A DNA stretch of 64,000 nucleotides, from positions 377,163 through 441,162 of the forward strand of contig CAJJDP010000006.1 of NCBI GenBank assembly GCA_905182995.1. The letters are read 5' to 3'. The first letter of the stretch is position 1; each line of letters starts with the position of its first letter. The translations under genes were made by a program, and so were the position numbers. The notes beneath the pieces were generated by a model. The model did no database searches. It was not told the origin of the DNA and saw nothing but the letters and a program-made list of their open reading frames with translations. Shown one piece after another: positions 12,339 through 24,727 of the stretch. This DNA comes from Paramecium octaurelia (Eukaryota; Ciliophora; Oligohymenophorea; Peniculida; Parameciidae).

Positions 12339-15300
12339 TCACAATCCAAAAAAGATCATCAAAATGGTTCCAAAGGTAATGATTGCTCCCCTATCATCTT
12401 CAGTACTATTAGTACTATTGGATGGAGTAGAATTGGTAGATGTATTTGTGGTACTTGTTTTACATTTAGTGCATTTAACTTAGGAAGCATCATATGAATA
12501 AGTATATGAACTATAACTTAAACAATACGGCTATTCTAAGGTAGTTGGATCACCTTCAATGCATGGAATAGTAATAGTTGAATTAGTGCCTGTTGTTGAA
12601 TTGGTGGTACCTGTTGTAGAATTAGTACCTGTGGTTGAATTAGTACCAGTAGTTGAATTAGTACCTGTACCTGTAGTTGAATTTGTACCAGTAGTTGAAT
12701 TTGTACTGGAAGCGGGTTTGTTAGGGACACAAATTGTGGCTTTCTTTGAATCAATAGATAAAATTGGAAGACATGTAGTACCAATAGCCAAGGATGCACA
12801 AGTATGTGAAACACATGTGCTTATCTTACTTGTTGCATCTGTGTTATATCGACATGCTTATTTCTTGAATTCACAAGCAAATTGATCTTGATGTGCATCT
12901 TCACACTTGGTCATAAGTTTACAAGTAGAGGTTACTGTTTCGTCTTTATTTTTCACTTCGTTCCAAACACATATTCCATCAGTTCCATTAGAATGACAAG
13001 CAACCTTTGTTTTATAAGCAGAACAATTAGTTTAGGCAAGACAGGCGGTACCATCAGAGAGACATCCTTTTAACTTGAGAGTACATGCAGCACTTGTAGT
13101 TTCTTTGAAATCAGTGCAAATCTTGATTCTGCATTTTTCTTTATCAAAAATGCATTCCCCATCTGTTCCATAGAAGCAACTATCTTTATCATACTTTTCA
13201 CACTTATTCATGTCAATGCAACCTTTACTATTGGTGGTACAGATCTTAGTGGCTTAGAATGCATTACAACTTTAGTGAGTCACAATGTTATTAGCATTCT
13301 AAACAGTAGCATCAGTACATTGCCTTAATCTACATTTGCCAATAGATTCTTTGACTTCCCAGAAACATTTACCATCGGAACCAAGATTGGAGCAAGCCTA
13401 TTCAGTTAGGTAACTTTCACATTTGCCAATAGGGAAACACAACTTGCCATCACTAATGCATTTTGGTAAATTAGCACATTATGAGTGTTTATACTTATTA
13501 CATGAACTGGAGAACAACTCACAAGTGGTGTTGTCTGAACTGGTTGCTTATTTGCATTCTTTAAATAGAACACATTTTGCAGGATCTGTTCCATTTTGAG
13601 GTAGCCACCCACAAACTCCATCTGTGCCATAAATACAACTGATTTCATTTTTATACCTTTCACAAAGAGTGATGGATAAACAAGTGGTACCATCACTAAC
13701 ACACTTTTCTCCGAAGGTTTAACAGTCTTCAAAAGTGGTTCTGGTGTAATCAAAACATTATTTGTATGTAATGCATTTTCCAGATTGCCAAATGCATGGT
13801 CTCAACAATGGATCTACAGTACACCTGGCTTAGGTGATGATTTTATCACATGCAAAAGGAGGTGATTCACAACCTTGACCTGTAGTTAAACATTTGGTTA
13901 AGTATCCATCACATTTCTAATCGGTTTTAAAGGCCTTGGATGCATCTGAACATTTTTTGGCTCTGCATGAGGTTTTATCCCAAATGCAAGTTTCCCCAGG
14001 GTCAGTAGTTTTGGCAGCTTAACAAACAATTGAATTAGTATAACTTGCACAAGGACTGATCTCAATACACCCAGTTCCTTGAGAAGTGCAAGTGGGATGC
14101 AATGCCTTACAAGCATCATGAGTGGTGATGGTTTTGGAAGCATCAGTGCATTTCCAATTTCCACAGACTCCTTTGCCTCCTTCATAATGCCAAGAGCATC
14201 TCAAAGTAGCAGTCCCCACAACAGGTGTGTTGACACAAAGACTCTGGGTTCTGAAGATGGAACAATCATTTTGTAATTCTCTACAATTGGATGTGTAAAC
14301 GCAATTAGGATTGGCTGAACAAACTGCTTTTGTTTGGATATCTTCACAAGTAATTGCACTGACACATCCAAATCCAGTAGTCTAGCAGGCAGGTTTAAAT
14401 TTGTCACACGCTGTATCGGAATCAGCTGAATTAGGAGCTTCATAACAATTAACTGATTCACAAGATGCCACTACATTGCTGACACCTTTACATGGTCTAT
14501 CAGTGGCTGAAAAGTTGGGACATGTCTTGATTGTACCTAAAAAGTTCTTACACAATTGTTTATTCACACATCCAGTACCTTTGGTAACACAACCAGTCAA
14601 GAATTGATCACAATCCTTATCAGTGGTTAATTTAGCATTGTGAGTGCACAATCTATCAATACAAGCAGATGTAGATACAGCCGTAATGACATTCCAACAT
14701 TTCTTGGTGCCATTTATCCCAACAAAGTTAGCACAAGTAGTTTGAGTGCCATAATATTTGGAACAAGGTAACGATTTATCAATGCATCCAGTACCTTTGG
14801 TTACGCATCCAAATTAAAATGCTGCACAATCATTATCTGTAGTACTATAATCATTGTCTGAACATAATCTATCAACACATGGAGTTCGATTTGTGGCTTC
14901 CAAAGTATTCCAACATCTTCTTCCGTTTCCTGTGAATTTCTTACAGGTTTCTCTATTCCCCAAATATGATGAACATAGTTCTGTATTCGCAATACATCCT
15001 TTTCCTTTAGTCACACATCCATTTAAAAACTTTTGGCAACTCTCGTCTGTTGTAGAGTCTTAGTCATCCAAACAATTTCTCACTGCACATGCACTACTAT
15101 CACTTTCATCTCGTTTGCATCCATTAAATGAATTGCACAGACTTGTAGTACCCGTAAAAGTATTGCACCCATTTGTTGCTAAGACACACCCTTTGGAATT
15201 GGTTACACATCCAGTGAGAAAGTCTTCGCACACGATATCTGAAATGGATACGGTATTGTGTTCGCATGTTCTCTTGATACATGATCCAATTCCAGTAGAG

Positions 15301-18300
15301 GCAGACCAACACTTTCCATCAATATTAGATACTATAGTTTAACATTGTTCTGGAGACATATTTGTATAACTGTTACAGTAGTTCTCCTTCTGTTGACATG
15401 TCTAACCATTAAAAGTGCAAGTGGCAAGATGAGCCTAGCAATTTTCAAAAGATGGATTTATGACATTTTAATCACATGTTCTATTCTCACAAGCTCCTAC
15501 TCCTGCAGCTGTCTTCCAGCATTTTTTATTAAGAGTTGTGATCACTGTTCTACATGACGATTAAGTAAAACCAGTGTATTTCTAACAATCATCTTATAAT
15601 GTTGTGCACATCTGTCCTACTCCTGAATATGTACATTAGTCAGTCGCATAAGATTAAAGGTGCAAGAGACAATTCGATTGACTAATATTTGCAATTTAAT
15701 TTGAGCATTTCCTCTCCTCACAAGCACCTTGTCCTGCTGCTGATTTCCAACATACTTATCCGCCTTAATCTTTCATCTTCTTGCACAGATCTTACGATAC
15801 CATAGTATACTCAACGCATGAAGACTTAGCCATTTCACATGGACCTGAGGGAGCTGTAGACAGCAGCCAACATTATTTCCCATCTGATGTTGTTATTTAT
15901 TTGCATACATCAGCAGAATATAAAGGTCCGTAATCTGAACATAGAGCCTTAGCAGCTATACATACATTAGACATTGCTAATCTACAAGTTGACAGATATT
16001 CAACACAATTATCATTGGTCAGATCGACTCCAGTTGGGGCCACCACATCACTGCATTATCTCTCTATACATGTACCATCTGCTGTTGCCCAACACTTATC
16101 ACCATCAGTCCTTTAGACAACTTAGCAAGCATCGGCTGTAAAATCTGTATACAAAGTACAAGAATTTTATTTGGTCACACACTTGGTACCTGAAAACACA
16201 CAGGTACTCAAATATTTAGCACACGTTTCTTCTGATGGTGAGTCAATATTATTATCACAAGATATGGGTTCACAATTACCTTATGCATTTTCATTCTTCC
16301 AACATTTATTCCCTCCTATCGTCTTCACTGATTTGCAAGCATCTTAACTAAAATTGGTATAGTCAGCACAATTATTTTATTTTTATTGGCATGATGATCC
16401 ATCGAATACGCATCCCAACAAGAAATTATCGCAATCTTCTTAACTTGTAGATGTTCCTATATCTGAACACACCCTATTAACACATGAACCATTAGATCCA
16501 GTAGGAAGCCAACAACCTATATTATTAGAATCACTTAGTGATTAACATAAGGTACTATCTCCAGTATAAGAAGCACAAGTAGGCAAAGCAACTATGCATT
16601 TTGCACCATCAAATCTGCAACTCTTCATATATCCAATGCAATCGGCATTAGAGGTTGGACTGACTACTTCATTACAAGATTTTTAAGAGCACAAACTTCT
16701 TAGGGTACAGGGTTTGGTATTACCCTTGAATTACATGCAAGTGCTTTGAGTACCGTTGTAGGTGTTACATTCAAGAGAAAAATGTTGGCATCCAGCTCCA
16801 TTGGTAACACAGCCTGATAGAAATTCTTCGCAATCCTTGTCAGTAGAAGCAGTTGTATTATGAGCACATGTCTTTTCAACACAATTAGTACCAGTCTCCC
16901 ACCAGCATTAAGCACCATTTGAAGTGAATTTGGAACATGTTTCTGTAGCTGACCCAGTGTAGGTTGTGCATGGTTCGGTTGAAACTATACATCCAGCTCC
17001 TCCGTATAGACAACCATTTAAAAATTTGATACATTCTTCATTACTTGTAGCAGTTGTATTATCAGTGCACTAGAGTAGTCTACATGCAGATGTGCTGGCA
17101 GCATCATTATAGCATTTTCCATCTGAGCCTGTAAATTTGGCACAAGTATTAACATCTCCAGAATAAGCTGAACAAAGTTCTGTGTTGCTTATGCATCCAG
17201 TTCCCTTTGTTTTACAATTAAATTAAAACTTACCGCAATCTTCATCTGACGTACTGGTTGTATCAAGAGTACATAATCTTTCAGAGCAAGCTTCTTTAGC
17301 AGCATTGCTAGTGCCCCAACAACGTTTGCCATTGCCTACAAAGCTTTAACATTGATCGGCCTTCCCAGAATATGAAGAACATGGACTTAAATTATGAATG
17401 CAACCTTCCAAGGTGGTGAGACAACCAGGCAGGAATTTCTCACAATCTTCATTGGTACTATAGGTTTTAGGAGCATCTGAACATTCCATTTTCCTACAGG
17501 ATGCTCCAGTCCAGAAGCAGGGCAGATTTTGTTCTTTATTCTGATTACAGATACTGATTGTAGTGTATGATGTACAGAGGGCAGTAACACAAATTGAATT
17601 CCAATAACAATTAGTGGTTCCTTTGCAGGCCATTTCGCTTGAAGTTGATAAGCATGTATTCTTATCCTCGCATCCAGCTCCATTGGATAGACAATTAGAA
17701 TGGAATTGTTAGCATAGATCATGAGTCTTATATTCTTTTGGAGCTTCTGAACAGGAAGCTGCAGTACAACTGGCTTCATTGACATCGTCAGTTCCTTTGC
17801 ATCTACTATCAGATCCCACTATAAGAGCACAAGTAGTCTTGGTGCCTTTGTAATCTTTACATAACTTTCTGGTTGCCACACACCCTGCACCTGAAGTAAG
17901 ACAGCCTGTTTAGAATGCGGCACATTCTGCATCTGTTTTTAATTTAGGATCTGCATCAGTACATAATCTTAATTCACAATTGGTTCCTGTTCCAGTTTTG
18001 CAAGAGCCATCTGATCCTATTCTTATATCGCAGTTATCTGAATAAGTAGAACATAACTCCAATTTATCAGTGCATTCCACTCCTGTAGTGACACATCCTT
18101 TTTTGTAAGTGTTGCATGCTTCTTTAGTAGTTCCCTTTGAACTCTTGCATTGTCTTTCCCTGCACACCTTCTAATCGGGAGTGGGTTCACATTGTCCATC
18201 CGATCCTATTAGAATCAAGCAAGTTTAGCCTTCTTCCTGATAGGTTGAACATTGTTGTAATGGAGGATCTACACAGCCTTTGCCAGTTGTTAGACAATTC

Positions 18301-19043
18301 AATTAAAATGCTTAACATTATTTGTCATGGGAATATTGGGGTGCATCAGTACATGGTATTCGCTGGCAAGTTCCATCTTTCTCTTGACAATAGCCATCAG
18401 AACCTACTCTGCCTAAACAGTCATCCTTTGGATAAGTAGAACAAGTTTAAAGTTCAGATATACATCCTTTACCAGTTGAAATACAACCTGATAGAAATCT
18501 ATTGCATTAAGCAGTAGTAATGAGTGTGACTGGTGCATCAACACAGACTTGATCCATACACTTTTTCTCCGTTTCTGACCATTTACATTTTCCTGTTCCA
18601 GATACACTTATGTTCTACAAACACAAAGTTTAATTCAAATATTCTTCACACTTCATAGGATCAATACAGATCACTCCATCACTTGTACACTAGGTTGACA
18701 CCTTCTGACAGTCATCATTTGAAGTCCTTGTATATGCCTGACACCCACTAAACTATTCACATTGCAATTTCTTCTCTTTGTCCTCATAATATGCACATCC
18801 CAATGTGATGGCACAATCTGTCTCTGGCTTACTCTTTATATTCTAACATAATTAACTCACCGGATATGTTGATACATTGCTGTCTGGTTGCTTGTCTTAA
18901 CATTTACTTGTAGTACTATCCCATGAACAATTTATTATGCAATCATTCTTACTTTTTAATTCTGAGCACACGCATTACTCAGATAAACTAACCTCTAGAG
19001 AGGATACACACAGTAATAACATACTCAAGACGAGTGCTGTCAT
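12339..19043 (-). CDS. Paramecium surface antigen (i-antigen type), GPI-anchored
   Basis: Predicted 2234 residues in a single exon of 2235 codons with no intron needed. The signal peptide is MTALVLSMLLLCVSSLEV. The body is built of repeated Cys-rich modules of about 65-75 residues with recurring pieces such as C-x3-L-C-S-x-Y, GCV-x(4)-GC and CxEAP/CxDAP, the pattern of the Paramecium surface-antigen (PSA) repeat. Near the C-terminus lies a Thr/Ser/Asn-rich stretch of NSTTGT units. The end is hydrophobic (AIITFGTILMIFFGL), fitting a GPI-attachment signal. In the family such proteins form the cell coat and are expressed one at a time. The length is somewhat below the longest known i-antigens. 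Whether this is an expressed serotype or a silent PSA-domain protein cannot be told. Confidence 0.9.
12574..12707 (-). repeat. In-frame minisatellite encoding NSTTGT units
   Basis: About nine degenerate copies, mostly 15-18 bp, inside the surface-antigen gene. Read on the minus strand they give Asn-Ser-Thr-Thr-Gly-Thr with GT insertions. This is a likely O-glycosylated spacer before the GPI signal and a candidate site for length variation. Confidence 0.85.
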
Positions 19044-19078
19044 CAATCTTTTTTTAATTATTAATAGTAAATATGAAT

Positions 19079-19936
19079 TCACGAAAATATCAATTAAATT
19101 AATAGACTACACATAACAATCATCCCAACCCCAGGGCATTTTGTACATTACTTCTTCTAATCATCAAATGTCAATTGAAACAAAGTATTTTCATTATAAC
19201 ATTCAGACTCTCCCAACGTTGAAACATCAAACCCATTTTCACATTATTTCGTCTCAGCATTCCAACTGCATAATAAAGTCTTATCCCCATTCTTAATAGA
19301 TGCAAAGTTATTTCTGCATTGCTACTCGTCACTCCCAAAGTAAAGGCAATCCATTTGTTAACAACTATCATTCAACCACCTACATGAAATTCTATTTCTT
19401 TCACACAACTCTTTTGGATTAAAGACTAAGTTTGCACTATCGCAAGTCTGAAATGGATAGCTTTTACAAGAACCATAATCATGTCCAGGTATTTAGACAT
19501 ATCCTTCATCAACATCACCAGCAATCCAAATACAATAATTATTACTAGAATCAACATTATTTTAACAAGTATTTTAAGTAAAAAAAGAATCGCAATTCAA
19601 TTCTTAAGTTATTTCATCCCTACAGCTTTACGTCGAATCATCATAAATGCATTTCGAACTTGAATTGCAAAAGAATTTAACCTATATGTCACTACAACTA
19701 TCCAAGTTCTAACACTAACCGTCTATGTAATTACAATCCCTACTAAAACATGCCTCCTCATCCATTATTTCATAACATTTTTTATCATAGCATTTCTATT
19801 TATCCGTATTCCATTTACACTTAAAGTTGCAATCAGCTTCACTCTATATTTACTAACATCGACATGCACTACTCACACTATAAACAATTTCCTCCCCAAC
19901 AATTATTCCAAATAAAAAAACCAATTCAAAAAACAT
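19079..19936 (-). CDS. Small secreted Cys-rich surface protein
   Basis: Predicted 285 residues with no intron (286 codons exactly). The N-terminus MFFELVFLFGIIVGEE is a signal peptide. The body holds more than 20 Cys, with CxW and C-x(4-6)-C patterns (for example CNFKCKWNTDKQKCYD) like those at the start of the neighbouring surface antigen. The C-terminus is hydrophobic (GMIVMCSLLIQLIFS), suggesting a GPI signal or tail anchor. Its stop lies only 35 bp upstream of the antigen start codon on the same strand. It resembles a truncated relative of the PSA family; its function is unknown. Confidence 0.82.
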
Positions 19937-19961
19937 AATAAAATATTGAATTAATAAATCA

Positions 19962-22033
19962 TCATTATGCTTATAACAATTCCTTAATCTTCTAATTTCC
20001 TTATTTCTCTACATAATCCAATGCACTATTTCCATCTATTAATTTATTAGCAATATCTTATACATTTGTCCTTGAATGTCCTATCTGCATTCTCTGATAA
20101 TAGATATTTGACAATGAGATAATGATTTCCTCTAGTAGCCAATATCAAAGGTGTAAATTTATTTCCATAACTCTGCTCATTAATTGGATGACTTAATGTC
20201 ACTAACTTTCTAACTGTATCTAAGTCACCATCTCTGGCTGCACTCCATAATGCTAAATTTAAGATTTAATCAAACTTTTAAATGCAAACTTAACTTCAGA
20301 ATCTGTTGTCATCTAATCAGCTGTTTAACCCTTGCTTGTTCTGATTGCACAGTAACGATCTTCATCAGCATCATACCTACTTAATAAATGAACAACATTT
20401 CTATTTTAATAAAATGACGCATAGTGCAATGCAGTCCAATTTCTCTTATCAACAGCATATATATCAGCACCAGATTCAAATAAAACTTAAACAACCTGAT
20501 CATGACCTTTTTTAGCTGCTAAATGCATAGGAGTGCAATTCTGGTTATCCTAAAAGTCAATATAACTTTCTTAATTATTCACTCCTTTCTCTATGAGCAA
20601 CTGAACTGCCTTTGCTTAATTGTTCAGAGCTGCGACATGAATTGGATAGTACCCTTTATTAGAGGAGATTTATTGATATGCTCCTCTTTCTATTAAAGTA
20701 GTTATTGCCCACAATTCCCCATAATAAGCAGCATGATGTAGTGGAGTCCATCCATTTGTATCGATCACATTCACATCAGCATCCATTTCTAAGACTTTGC
20801 TTAGCATTGTTTTATTAGAGGATTTATGAGTCTGTTCGATAGCCTTATGAACTGGGGTTATCCCATAGATAGTTGATTTTCCATTTACTCTCTAACCACA
20901 ATTCACTAATAAGGTAAAACTCTTATCATCTCCTTCTTCAACAGCATTATTTAGGTCCATCAGATACTTTCTTACAGAATCATTAGATGCATATTCCAAA
21001 GGAGTTCTTATTTTTCTCTTGCATTTTATTTTTGGATCTGCTCCCAAAAATAGCATAAATTGGATTGCTGCAAAGTCCCCTGCAAAGGAGGCCAAATGCA
21101 TAGGGGTCTTAAATTATATTTAATTTTACATATCCATCTATGTCCTATTAATTAACAACATCCCTTTAGAGTTTCTTAATATTATTCAAGAAATTGGTTT
21201 GTTTTTGTTCGAGCAATTATTAATTTAGGAAATTGCAAGTAAAGTCACGATAATTTCTATATTACCTGGGATCAATCTTTTTATCAGCAATTTATATTAA
21301 TAATTAGACTTCCATAAAAATATCATAAAATAACTCCCATCCTTCAGATTTGAAATTAAATTATGTCAATTACTTAATGCATTAAAAACATTTAGTATAT
21401 TTAGATAAACTGCCATAATGTATTGGATTTCTTTGAAATTGATCGATTGTAGCATTGACTCTACTAAAATATAGTAGATTTTAATCCAAAAATTATTAAT
21501 ATTGCTCACTAACAATTTCTTAAAATTGATAGAATCTTGATTGAACTTACTTTAAATGTTTATCTGCATTAACTAATTGTCCTTTTTATGCATCTGACTT
21601 TTTAAATTGATACCTTTACATAGCTAATTTTAATTCCTCCCATTTAATCATATTTAATTTGTGTCTGAACATATTACAGAGTATTTAGAGACATTCAAGA
21701 TTCCCTCTTTATGCACAGACATGATATACATTGAATCCAGATTTAGATGTTAGTAATGGATCAGCACCTTTCATTAGCAAATACATCACAATATTTTTGA
21801 AATTATAATAGCTAGTTTATAACGAGTGAATACCAAGCATAAAATAATGGTGTTTTGCCTTCAAGATCTTTTGAATTTATTATTTCCTCAGTGTTGTTGA
21901 ATTGATGAATCCAATTTTCCAATAATGTCAACTTTCCATCTATTACATAGGTAAAGATATCTGGCTCTTTTTATTTCGAATAGGAAGTGTTAAAATTCAA
22001 AGGTTAAGTGAGAAGATCCTTGTCTTAATCCAT
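19962..22033 (-). CDS. Ankyrin-repeat protein
   Basis: Predicted 658 residues. Introns are 21812-21833, 21108-21129, 20253-20275 and 20036-20063 (22, 22, 23, 28 nt), leaving 659 codons. One or two degenerate ankyrin repeats occur near the N-terminus (GKTPLFYACYYN). A charged Gln/Lys-rich linker of about 170 residues follows. Then come about eight ankyrin repeats with clear cores such as TPMHLASFAG, TPLHHAAYYGE, YPIHVAALN, TPMHLAAKKGHD and TALHYASF. There is no enzymatic domain. It is probably a cytosolic scaffold; partners are unknown. It lies 94 bp downstream of the PH-kinase on the same strand and only 25 bp upstream of the next gene's start. Confidence 0.9.
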
Positions 22034-22127
22034 GAGTAAATATTCTAGATATTTTAATATATTGTTATATATAATGTCTGTTATATAATTAATAAATTAT
22101 AATTAATTAAGCTTTGTTAGTAACTCT

Positions 22128-23751
22128 TCAGAGAATTGAATTCAATAAATTCTTTTGATTGTAAAAATGGTTCTGATTCATTTTTAACTTTTCTATATGA
22201 CTTATTTCAATCGAATCTTCATACACATCCAATTGAAACTCATCAATTTAATCTAATGATGGCACAGTCAGTTTTCTCTATGGATTACTATTTACAGTAG
22301 ATGTTCTATTTTTTTGGTTGTTGGGAGAGCATGAAGAATTCAACAATTAACTATTTAATCCAAATTGCCAATCTACTTCTAAACTAGCATGTACATTGAC
22401 ATTCTTATCACTTTTACTCAACTCGTACTATTGTTTAGTCATAATAGACATTGGCAAATTGATTGTCAAATAAAATTTGGCTTGAAAAAAAGGATGGTTA
22501 AGTGCTTACTAGGCAGTGATTCGATCCTTCGGATACTTTTTAGTCATCAACAAAATAAGATTACCTACTATTAATAGAATGATAGGATTGAATACATTCT
22601 GCAGGATAAGGAGAACTCGGGATCTCAAAGTAAGCATCAGCATTCCTTTTCACTGTTGTCTTTTGATCATTTCCTTTGAATGGGTTGTACCCGAATACTC
22701 TAAAGATATTTAAATGATTGTACATGGCAAACAAGGTGACTCCAAAACTAAAAATATCACATTAAGCATTATATTATTTTTTGGTTTCCTCGAATCTTAT
22801 AATTTCTGGAGCTGAATAACTTTGATTAGATATAAATGTGTACCCCAAAGAACCACAAGAAGGGAATGGAATGTCTTTGAATTAGGTACTCACAGCCAAT
22901 CCAAAATCAATTAGAATTGGAGAGTGTAGCTATCCATTTCTAAGCATTATATTTTGAGGTTTGATATCTCTGTGCATAATCTTTTGGGAATGTATTGTGT
23001 GAATTGCCAACAACATTTGATATACAAAACTTTATAAGTCATTTGATGAATAAGGAATTTTGCTAGTTGCTTTTGAAATCAGTTCATATCCATTTACATA
23101 TTCTGTAACTAAATACAACTTTTCGGCATTTTCATAAACTTAATGTAATTTTAAAATGTTCTCATGATTAAATTCTCTTAAAGCATTGATCTCACTCAAT
23201 AACTATAGCTCATATTACTTGTTTAGTTTTAACTGTTTTGATGATTATTTGGTAATGGCCTTCACAGCAAACAATTCTCCTTCATGGTTCCAGCATTCGT
23301 AAACCTAATTTAAAACTATTTATACTGTAGAGAAACTTCCATTTCCAATTAGAGCACCAATCTTATAATCCTTTTCAAAAGTTGTCAAGATGCACTTCAA
23401 GGACAACATTTATGACCATTCCTTGAATTGCTCAGCAATATCTGTGCACAAGATTATTTAAAATCCATTATTCCTCAGATAAATTTAGTATTCCTAATTC
23501 ACTGTTTGGAATTATAAATAAACACCATCCAATCTAACGTAGCCCTTTATGTTTTTGAAATTCCCCACATCCGAATAGAATAGGTATTGTTTAATTAGGA
23601 AATACTAGCGCAAGCATTTTTACCCAAAAGTTTTCCCAATCTTATAGAAATTAGCAATCTTCACATTTTATACTTCCTCAACGTCAAAGTTTGGGATGTT
23701 ATTTTTACACCAAAATTTTCGACCATCATTTTAACCAATTTGAAAAATCAT
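22128..23751 (-). CDS. PH-like domain serine/threonine kinase
   Basis: Predicted 508 residues. Introns are 23305-23325 (21 nt), 22820-22843 (24), 22700-22723 (24) and 22568-22595 (28), leaving 509 codons. Residues about 38-125 look like a PH-type lipid-binding domain ending in EQFKEWSQML. The kinase domain starts near 129: Gly loop IGNGSFSTV, AVK, HRDIKPQN, DFGLA, CGSLGYSAPE and KYPKDRITAQQALNHPFF are all intact. The tail of about 110 residues is polar. This architecture resembles AKT-like or ciliate PH-kinases. Three introns are 3n long with no TGA in frame, so unspliced messages stay translatable with 7-8 extra residues in the Gly loop, before SAPE and in helix F. Confidence 0.9.
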
Positions 23752-23901
23752 CAATTTGATCGTATAAAATAATAATATTTATCAAAAATGAAACCTTATG
23801 TCAAAAGATTTATTGTCCCACTCTTTAATTTATTCCAAATTTGTCATATTACCTACATTTTATTGATTGACATAAATTAATTCATAATAAAACAAAAAAA
23901 T

Positions 23902-24696
23902 TCATTTCCATTTTATATCAACAACATGATCATATTAATCTATTTCATTTGAATCTACTGTGATATCTAGTCCTTAACTCATACTTGCTAATTATTCCTC
24001 ACTTGATGTTAACATTAAATTATTTAATTTATCATTTTTCTTAATTGTACTTGGAACTTCCAGATCTTAAACATCATCTAAGTCCTCTTCAATCTCCTCA
24101 AATTAAAAATCATTTGACTATGATTTCACATTACTCAACTTTGTACTTTCCACTTTTCCAATTGTTTTTGTAATGGGCTAATTTTTTGTTACACTTGCCT
24201 GTTAATTTGCCTTACTTCCTGGTTTAACGGGCTCTTATTTTTCTTGCTTCTTTATTGAAACTTATTCCTATTAACCTAAATTTTGTTAGTTCTGTTATTT
24301 TGCCCCTTTTGGATTGTACTTTTGATATATGTGCTATAATATGGGTTGGTTGGTGTTCAAATCACTTTGTTTTAATCCTATTTTTTTTATCAACTAATCA
24401 CGTTCAATAAAAGGTATATGATTACTCTCACTCTGCAATACAGATAGGGTAAATTCAAAATCAAAAAATTATAAAAACTCCTTGACCACTTCCAATAACA
24501 ATAACAACTCATTATCCTTTTGGATAGCTTTGGCCTTTTCATTTTCCCAAAAAAAGTTAGATGCCCCTGACTTTTTGCCTTTTGATTAATCAAGTATTTT
24601 AAACACAGAGGCTTTTATTTATGCCTTCACTTTGGTCAACTATCCTTGCTGATCCAAATTTTTCATAACTAAATCAATTGCATTTTCATCTGACAT
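23902..24696 (-). CDS. FOP/FOR20-like basal-body protein
   Basis: Predicted 264 residues, single exon (265 codons). The N-terminal 90 residues match the FOP/FOR20 (FGFR1OP/FOPNL) dimerisation region: a first helix, then the pattern G-x-L-x-K-x(4)-I-x-A-x-V-F (GQLTKVKAQIKASVFKIL), then the LisH-like core VKEFLQFFDFEFTLSVLQSE near 71-90. The rest is Gln/Lys-rich and acidic. Proteins of this family act at centrioles and basal bodies, and FOR20 has been studied in Paramecium basal-body docking. Which paralogue this is cannot be settled by eye. Its start codon is 31 bp from that of the divergent longin-like gene. Confidence 0.82.
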
Positions 24697-24727
24697 TTTT
24701 TTAATTTTTAATAATAATAATTCAAAC
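24697..24727. promoter_or_regulatory. 31-bp divergent intergenic region
   Basis: Only 31 AT-rich bases separate the two divergent start codons (24696 minus, 24728 plus), so both 5' UTRs and promoters must fit here or overlap the coding sequence. Confidence 0.6.

Noticed and set aside
12536..18607. Several 60-130 codon frames on both strands inside 12.5-18.6 kb
   Set aside because: All lie within the single 2235-codon surface-antigen exon, whose repeats generate shadow frames.
19110..19135. CCCAACCCC-like motif resembling a ciliate telomere unit
   Set aside because: It is a single occurrence inside a coding sequence, with no tandem array.
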